The translations under genes and the position numbers were made by a program. A stretch of DNA of 64,000 nucleotides from Echria macrotheca (Eukaryota; Ascomycota; Sordariomycetes; Sordariales; Schizotheciaceae), in NCBI GenBank assembly GCA_030411725.1, contig MU839828.1, forward strand, positions 2,728,001 to 2,792,000, in the 5' to 3' direction. Shown here piece by piece: positions 57,532 to 64,000 of this stretch. Under the pieces are notes generated by a model that had not been told where the DNA came from, searched no databases, and worked only from the letters and a program-made list of their open reading frames with translations. The number at the start of each line of letters is the position of its first letter. Position 1 is the first letter of the stretch.

Positions 57532-58585
57532 ATGTACCTCGCGTCCACTGTAGCCCGGTCGTGTGCCTCCCTTGCCCGGAGCACACGACCACCTGCCGCT
57601 ATGCTCCGCCCCGTGTTCCTGGCGGCACAACACGTCCGACATAGCTCCCACTCTCCGATGGGCACGCCGCCGGTGAACCCACGGAAGAAGGTCACCATCG
57701 GTACCCTCCGTTCCATGCACAAGAGGGGTGAGCCTATCACCATGATCACCGCCCACGACTTTCCGAGTGCACATGTCGCCGACGCCGCCGGTATGGACAT
57801 GATCCTCGTCGGCGACAGTCTAGCCATGGTCGCGCTCGGCATGGAAGACACCAGTGAGGTCCTGGTCGAGGAAATGTTGCTGCATTGCCGGTCCGTTGCC
57901 CGCGCAACTAAAGCCGCTTTTACCGTAAGAGATTCCATGCAATGTTCGATATATACGTACTGATTTTTCCCAGGTCGGCGATCTCCCTATGGGATCATAT
58001 GAGATTGCGCCTGCACAGGCTGTCGAGACAGCAATTCGCTTCATCAAGGAAGGTCGTGTTCAGAGCATCAAGCTCGAAGGCGGCAAGGAGATGGCACCAA
58101 CCATCGAGCGCATCACTTCGGCTGGTATCCCCGTGCTAGGCCATGTGGGTTTGAATCCGCAACGCCAAAATGCACTCGGGGGTTTCCGGGTCCAAGGCAA
58201 GACCTTTGCCGGAGCCAAGAAGGTTTTGGAGGATGCACTCGCCGTCCAGGAAGCGGGCTGCTTTGCCGTCGTCCTCGAGGCCGTTCCAGCTGAGGTGGCG
58301 GCCATAGTGACTGAGAAACTGTCTATCCCAACCATTGGTATTGGTGCCGGCAATGGCTGCTCCGGACAAGTCCTCGTCCAAGTCGATATGACCGGTAACT
58401 TTCCGCCTGGGAGATTCCTCCCCAAGTTCGTCAAGAAATATGGCGATGTCTGGTCCGAGAGTCTCAAGGCGATCGAGAGCTACCGAGATGAGGTCAAGAG
58501 TCGGCAGTACCCGGCGCCCGAACATACCTACCCAATTCCCCAGCAGGAGTTGGAGGCGTTTGCGGCAAGTGTTAAGGGCACATAA
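57532..58585 (+). CDS. panB: Ketopantoate hydroxymethyltransferase (PanB/KPHMT)
   Basis: Two exons, 57532-57924 and 57974-58585, giving 334 residues. It transfers a hydroxymethyl group from methylenetetrahydrofolate to alpha-ketoisovalerate, the first committed step of pantothenate and CoA synthesis. The first ~40 residues are rich in Arg, Ser and Ala without acidic residues, a probable mitochondrial presequence. Metal- and substrate-binding landmarks are I-T-A-H-D-F-P, I-L-V-G-D-S-L-A-M-V, V-G-D-L-P-M-G-S-Y (joined across the intron), K-L-E-G-G, G-H-V-G-L-N-P-Q, and I-G-I-G-A-G-N-G-C-S-G-Q. The C-terminal ~30 residues are extended, as in other fungal forms. A 48-nt intron with GTAAGA donor splits Thr131 and Val132. 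Confidence 0.96.
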
Positions 58586-58776
58586 GACGAAGACTAGAGA
58601 TTATTTCATTGCTTGGGCGTTTGGGTTAAGCGTTGTGCTTTTTAAGCATCTGCTGGCGTTCGAGGGAACTGGGAGGCATTTTCGAATGCAAATAGTCTTT
58701 AGATGTCGATATTGGTGGTGAACCGAGAAGAATTTTGCAGTTCCTGGGTACGATGAGTGTTAGTGTGGCAGACGAG
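58586..58776. other. Short convergent spacer
   Basis: The 3' ends of panB (+) and atg12 (-) are under 200 bases apart, so their 3' UTRs probably overlap. No other feature is seen. Confidence 0.5.
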
Positions 58777-59269
58777 CTACCCAAATGCCGGTGTCATCGA
58801 ATATGAAATATTTAAGGCCTGGTTGGAATCCTTGAAGCACTATTGAGCTGTTAACCTCTACTCAGGGTGAGCTGATGCCGTGACGACTGACCGTCCAGAG
58901 ATTTCCCACTACTTCGTCGAGAGCCGGGGCAAAGGTACTGTTTATGTAGAGGAATACACTTTCCGTCTCCTGTACCTTGAGGGTCTTGCGGAGATATTCG
59001 ACCACGAAGCCGAACGTATGAGAGCTGCCGACCTTGAGCATCTCACGCCGTAGTGGGGGTGCCGATCCGACGGGTCGAAACCGGACGATAACTCTCTCCT
59101 GCGGGAACCCTCCAGCTGAGGCGAGAGCAGCAGTCGCATCGCGAGGCAACGACATCAGCACAGTGGAGGCCGTCATGGTCAACGGAAGGTCTGGGGATTC
59201 CCGGCCTTCGAGAACGGGTGAGGCTGGGGATCGCGGGGACGCGCCGCGATTTGGAGACGGGGACGTCAT
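58777..59269 (-). CDS. atg12: Ubiquitin-like autophagy protein Atg12
   Basis: Two exons, 59269-58892 and 58839-58777, giving 146 residues. The first ~55 residues are Ser/Pro-rich and variable. The ubiquitin-like domain runs from V-I-V-R-F-R-P-V-G-S-A-P through T-F-G-F-V-V-E-Y-L-R-K-T-L and V-F-L-Y-I-N-S-T-F-A-P-A-L-D-E to G-N-L-W. The second exon gives C-F-K-D-S-N-Q-A-L and ends S-Y-S-M-T-P-A-F-G. The terminal Gly is the residue joined to Atg5 through Atg7 and Atg10; the conjugate then drives Atg8 lipidation on the forming autophagosome. Length and ending are as usual for fungal Atg12. Without the intron the frame would lose the conserved C-terminus. Confidence 0.96.
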
Positions 59270-61156
59270 TTTGTGCGAGTTTCTGTCTGGTAAAGAAGAT
59301 GACTAGCAGTGCGTCCTAATAGCTGACCGGTATTAGATATCTCTTGTCGGGTGGATCGATGTGGGAGATCGGTGGGCAAGTGGTCCACAAGGCGATTGTG
59401 AGGTGGAAAGAGGCATGAAGTCAGCGGGAGCGCGGTTCTCGATACCTACCCTTGCTGCCAGGCACCTGATGGTGGGGTCAACTGCGCAGATAATCCGTAG
59501 AGGGTTAGGGTATGCCGTTTGAATGTTGGAACTGCCTTTCAAACACCTAACTTAAAACTGTCTGACGACAGGAAAATAAGGATCCTACGACTTCTACAAA
59601 GTACGACAGTCAGAATCTTAATTCTCGGAACTCCCAGCTATCTCCCCGCACGCCTCCGGCCGGCTCGCTAGCGGCGGGGAAAGAAGATCTGGAACCGGAT
59701 CGATCGTCTCGAGCAAATTCAGATGGCGGCGAAGCAAAGAAATCGCTATAAAATGAGACGCGAACAAGCACCCTATCGGCTGGAATCGACACGTGTATTT
59801 TGCAGCCAGCATGCAATCATCCATTTGTGACTTCGTCTCCGCGTGGGTTGTGCGAGGACGAGGGTTATCTAGAAATCCCGTTCGCAGCACGAGGAAGCCG
59901 CGGGAGGGCCTCTGAGCAGGGATCCGTAGTTCCTGATTCAATGTTCTGGACCGCGCCGGTGGGGCATCGCTGTAAGGCTGACAGCCACAGACTGTGAGGC
60001 CAGCCAATGACAGTTGACAATCCGTCAAGCCGCTGCCGGCTTGGCGGAGGGTCCCTCGTTCCCCGCCAGCCTTCCCCAAGACAAAAAGTGGCATGATTCT
60101 CAGGGCAAATGGGGTCAAAACCGAAGACTCTGCGTCAGAGGCCCCGATCGGGATGGGCGAGCGCAGCTTTGCTCGCCCAGCGCAGCCATTGCGCTCCGAA
60201 CTCTCTCTTCCATAGCAAAGTACAATGTAGCACAGGTCACGCCATGTCGATAGTTTTCTGAGTGGCCCCGGCCTGGTTGGCACAATTCCCACTCAGTGCG
60301 ATCCAACACCATCATCGGCACTGCCCGCCCGTCGCTAAGTAACAAGCCATCGTTAGCAGCAACGTCGTTGTCGAATTCTCGCTGCGCTGCCCCGTCCTGC
60401 GCGTTGCCGCGACCCGGGCCCTTCCAAGCACCACGCCGTTCCCTCCACCAGCTGAGGGTCTCTTGTCTCTGCCCGTCCAGGTTCCCTCGTCAGTGGTCGG
60501 CCTGAGCTGTCTTGGTTCCCGAGCGCGCTACTCCCACCCTCATTGCTCCGCGGCTGAAGCGCCGGCTTGTGCTTCACCTGTTCACGATAATATCCCGCCG
60601 GCCTCGACGACCACCATCCATTGGCTAGAACCCGCTTACCGACCTTCTGAGTGCAATCGCTACGCTGTGTGCTCACCGGATTCCGATCGATGCCCCCGTG
60701 TCGCATCTCGTGATCCGTTAAGCCTTAGCCAATCCCCCTTTTGCGCCGTCGACTCTTCGCCACCCATCTAATACCCAAGATCCCCATACTCGAACCGCTG
60801 CTCCTCTGCAGTCTGCTTGCTTGGCAACTGCCGAATACTCGTCGTTCAAAGCCTGGCTCTGTGTTCTTTATAACAACCGTCGTCCGACACGGGAGAGTTC
60901 GCGCTTCATACCGGACGCTGGTAGAGACCTAACCCCCACCTAGAAAGGAGGCCATTGGGAACAACTGCCATTGAGCATCGGAGCCGGTCGGTGGCTGCAT
61001 CTGTTCTCCCACTTGCATGTCCACCACTCGGTCACCCAACCCCCGTGCCACCTGGACCTGTCGGGCTCCAGGCCAAAGGCTCCAGAGCTTGACCACCGCC
61101 GCTCCTACCTCCATCTCTCCCTACACCACGCACCCGGGAGGGGTCTTTAGGTGACG
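59270..61156. other. Divergent intergenic region with long leader
   Basis: About 1.9 kb between atg12 (-) and the bHLH gene (+). One GGGTTAGGG word lies at 59503-59511. From about 60300 the plus strand is pyrimidine-rich, which suggests a long leader of the regulator at 61157. Open frames of 60-220 codons here show no motif. Confidence 0.5.
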
Positions 61157-62770
61157 ATGGACCCCGATCCGCTTAGACACCTTGAGTTCTTCTCGGTGCC
61201 TAATAATCAGGTATGGTACCGAGAGACGGCCTTGGCATACTCTCAACCTCCGCTTCGACTGGCCCAGTCGCTGACCCGCTTCAGACGATCAACCCCGTTG
61301 ACCAGTCCTTCTCCTTGGGAGGGACCCCATCCACACAGTCGCCAATATGGGATACAGCAGCGGCACTAGGTATAAGCCCAGGACTTTCTGGATCATCCAC
61401 GGTGCCCACCTCGTTATCGCTCGATCCGATGGCCCCCTCAACACCAGCTAGCGGGCTTGCAACCATGAGCGGCCTACCTCCACTATCACGACCGTCTTTC
61501 GGTGGCGCACCAAGGCCTACGATTCCCATGAAAGCTCCGAGGAGTAGAGACGGACACGAAAAGAAGCGGTCTAGGCTAAGCACCGATGCAACACCCCTTG
61601 ACTCGGTCGACTACTGGATACAGTTCGATAACGAAGATTCCCTCGCCGATATCCCGGAGGGCGTCGAGGTCTCGAACGCGAATATGAGGGCGAGAGGACG
61701 GCCTTCCCAAACAACGCAACGGTGAGAATTCCACGGGGAGGTTTACGAACCTACCTGGTGTAAACATCCGGGGTGTTTGACTGACGTCGCGAAAGACGAA
61801 CAAGCACGACGCACGCCTCGACGAGCTCCGTCCCTACTCCTAACGCTACCGCCCAAAAGACCGATGATCCTCTCGACGACAGTGCGCTGGATAAAGCGCT
61901 ATCAGATGACGACGAGGGGTTCTCGTCTATCAACCTAGCAGACCACCTTTCCAAAATAGACACAGCGCCGCCATCAGAAGTTCCTCCACGCGAAGGCCTT
62001 TACTCGACGCCACTTAGTTGGGAACGACCACAACCCGGCCTACGGATGGACTCGCTGATTGGTCTTAACAATGCGGCGCTAAACGAGGCCGAGCAGATGA
62101 GGTTGATAGCCATTGCCATGAATCCGGGGCCGAGCATGGGAGGGCTTGGGTCCAACGTGAATCTCAACTTTGGGGGCTACAACCCGGGGTTTAATGGGGT
62201 ATTTGGCGGCCAGGGGGGGCTAGAGGATTCTTTTGATCGTGGCCCCAACCCGGTGTCTCCCCCAAGGGGCTCCTCGAGTCAGTCGCGGCCACCACCATAC
62301 CCAATGCCACCCAGGAAACAGAGCAGCGTGAGCGACAAGGGCAAAGAGAAACCGAAAGCCGGCGACCGGACGGCGCATAACGACATTGAGAGGAAGTATC
62401 GGACAAACCTGAAGGACAAGATTGCCGAGCTTCGGGACGCGGTGCCTGCGCTTCATACGATAGCAGAGGACGGCGAGGGGGACGATGCCTCGCAGCCTTC
62501 AAGAGGGGCCAAAGTCAGCAAGGTGGGTTTTTTTGAGGACCAGTTGGAATCTGAAAGAGACAACTAATTGGATGACAGGGGACGGTTCTGACAAAGGCCA
62601 CCGAGTATATCCACTACCTCGAGAAGAGGAACAAGCAGATCATGCAGGAGCATCGGAAACTCTCGCAGAGACTGCAGGCCTTTGAGCAGTTGCTCAGTGC
62701 CTCGGCCCGACCGACGTACCAGATGCCTAGTTACAGCAGGACGCTCTTTGACCCCAGAGGGTTCTGTTGA
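61157..62770 (+). CDS. bHLH-zipper transcription factor, SREBP type, no membrane part
   Basis: Four exons: 61157-61210, 61285-61721, 61796-62522 and 62579-62770, giving 469 residues. The N-terminal ~330 residues are Ser/Pro/Gly-rich with an acidic patch (D-D-S-A-L-D-K-A-L-S-D-D-D-E), probably for activation. The basic region H-N-D-I-E-R-K-Y-R-T-N-L has Tyr where most bHLH factors have Arg, the mark of SREBPs that lets them bind both E-box and sterol elements. Helix 2 (K-G-T-V-L-T-K-A-T-E-Y-I-H-Y-L) is completed across intron 3. A short leucine-zipper-like stretch follows (L-S-Q-R-L-Q-A-F-E-Q-L-L). There is no transmembrane segment, so it would enter the nucleus without proteolysis, as SrbB-like fungal proteins do. 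Intron 1 (74 nt) is the least certain junction. Confidence 0.88.
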
Positions 62771-63928
62771 TGGCATTTTTTTTGTCATTCATTCCCTCTT
62801 CTCAACTTGTAGATATATTATTTTCTTGATCCTTTTTTTTTCTACTCTTCTTGGTGTTGATATTTTTGTCGGAAGAAAAGAAGGCGCGCATCGCGAAGCG
62901 AACATGACTGCCGTTTTTACGATTATTTGCAAAACGAGGGGGGGCGGGTTTTTCTTGCTTCCCTTTTCTTATTTTTTGCATACAGCATAGCTCATAGCTT
63001 CGCATTACTTGGTTCATCTGAGATGCTCGGCGTTTTTTTTCTTTCTCTGGGGTTCGGTACGGATATCCTGATGATCTCCGTGGGAATATTCAGGGGTGGT
63101 TGGCGGGGGGCGGGGGGATAGGGGATGGTTTATTTTATTTTATTTTTATTTTTATTTTTATTTTTTCTTGTTGGGAAAGTGGATGCGAATCCGCATCTCA
63201 CTACATACCAGGTACATAATTGATATTTTGAGCGCCTCGCGGAGGCTTTTGAGAAGTTTTTTGTTGTTTTTTTGTTTCCGGAGATGTGATTTTTTTCGTG
63301 AGCTACCGGTCGTCACACAGGATGATGATATTGGCCATGTTGATGTCGCAAGCATGGAACGGGGGTCGGTCGACCTAAGGGCGTGTGTGAATTGAGGTGA
63401 GAGGTTGATAATTGTATTATTGTATTGTATACACCATTCAGTTATGTCGTGAGTCCCTCATCACCTCTCGTCTCGGGAATATCAAGGCTACCGCGGAATC
63501 CAGACCCCTCGGTTCTATAGTCATCTATTATTCTGTACTCTAATTCCGTTCGCTCATGGGACTCACGGTCTTGCATGACAGAAATTCGGCGCCTATCTTG
63601 CAGCCCTGATTGTGTGGGAGGAGGCTTACGTGGAAGTCTACGGAACACATGCTGTAGGAGGAAGCAAGACATTGGAAGTCCCCCATCTTTAGCCCATCTT
63701 CACCCTCATGTCGGATCATACATGTCGTCTGGTAAAGGGGAGTCGTCGGTCAGTCGGATCATGTTGCCCCTGTAACCCTGAAAAAAGAGGGGTATACCTC
63801 TCGAGCCTCGTCACCTTACAGATATATAAGTAGAATACACTTCAGCCTTACAGAAATAGGTAGAATAGACTTTACAGCCTCCCTGGCTTATAATATCACA
63901 ATACACTACCGCGCACATTACTCACAAG
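62771..63928. other. Convergent intergenic region
   Basis: Downstream of the bHLH gene. The plus strand is T-rich with long T runs and a TTTTA repeat (about 63128-63166), as expected for 3' UTR and spacer. No gene is seen before the partial frame at the right edge. Confidence 0.5.
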
Positions 63929-64000
63929 CTAATCCCTCAACGCCTCAATATCAACAACCTCCTTAACCGCCTCCGCGGTAAGCACAACAGGCCCCTCCTC
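63929..64000 (-). CDS. C-terminal end of a gene cut by the right edge
   Basis: The minus strand from 64000 reads E-E-G-P-V-V-L-T-A-E-A-V-K-E-V-V-D-I-E-A, then L-R-D and a stop at 63931-63929. Codon choice and the regular amphipathic pattern look like true coding DNA, and the preceding spacer is typical of a 3' region. Only 23 residues are visible, so the product cannot be named. Confidence 0.5.
   Translation of the reverse strand, partial: EEGPVVLTAEAVKEVVDIEALRD

Noticed and set aside
1..64000. CRISPR arrays, prophage, operons, ribosome binding sites
   Set aside because: The window is fungal nuclear DNA with spliceosomal introns; no spaced direct-repeat array or bacterial signal is present.

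Overview
This is nuclear DNA of a filamentous ascomycete. The genes carry short 45-75 nt introns with GTRNGT donors, CTAAC branch sites and YAG acceptors. The gene content includes a velvet regulator, a CBM1-tailed xyloglucanase and Pezizomycotina-type Ubc8 and CCDC130 orthologues. The style fits a Sordariomycete, perhaps Sordariales, but that is inference. Exon structures were worked out by hand from splice signals, reading phase and protein-family conservation. All product names are by motif recognition; no database search was run.

Left part (1-21.6 kb). A relic of a GH74 gene (578-705, +) is followed by a secreted PF04185-type acid phosphatase (1548-3159, +), an intact secreted GH74 xyloglucanase with CBM1 (3997-6923, -), a LacZ-type GH2 beta-galactosidase with an 8-nt micro-exon (7737-11003, +), a four-span membrane protein (12251-13171, +), the GPI mannosyltransferase Gpi18/PIG-V (13846-15405, -), an unrecognised 596-residue protein (17154-18944, +) and a secreted pectin methylesterase (19759-21595, +). 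GH74, GH2 and CE8, with the GH43 at 45 kb, suggest plant cell-wall saprotrophy.

Middle (21.6-42.5 kb). About 21 kb holds no gene I can support. It contains homopolymer runs, a 10-N assembly gap, a cluster of TACCTAGG-type motifs and small tandem repeats, and it ends in a pyrimidine-rich leader in front of a VosA-type velvet regulator (42552-43730, +).

Right part (43.7-64 kb). A secreted GH43-type beta-propeller hydrolase (44878-46254, -), a nine-exon SNM1/Artemis-type nuclease (47136-49426, -), a divergent cytochrome P450 (49833-51546, +), an intron-containing tRNA-Lys(CUU) (-), the splicing factor CCDC130/Saf4 (52731-53855, +), the E2 enzyme Ubc8/UBE2H (54711-55707, -), ketopantoate hydroxymethyltransferase (57532-58585, +), Atg12 (58777-59269, -), an SREBP-type bHLH factor (61157-62770, +) and the last codons of a further gene at the right edge (-). 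Most of these are housekeeping genes and do not form a functional cluster.

The most striking observation is in the Ubc8 gene. Two adjacent introns with complete donor, branch and acceptor signals appear to flank an exon of a single nucleotide (position 55444). Together with the flanking bases it builds the conserved Met of the N-D-N-M-Q-E-F segment. The same gene has an 11-nt exon, the GH2 gene has an 8-nt exon, and two other genes use GC-AG introns.
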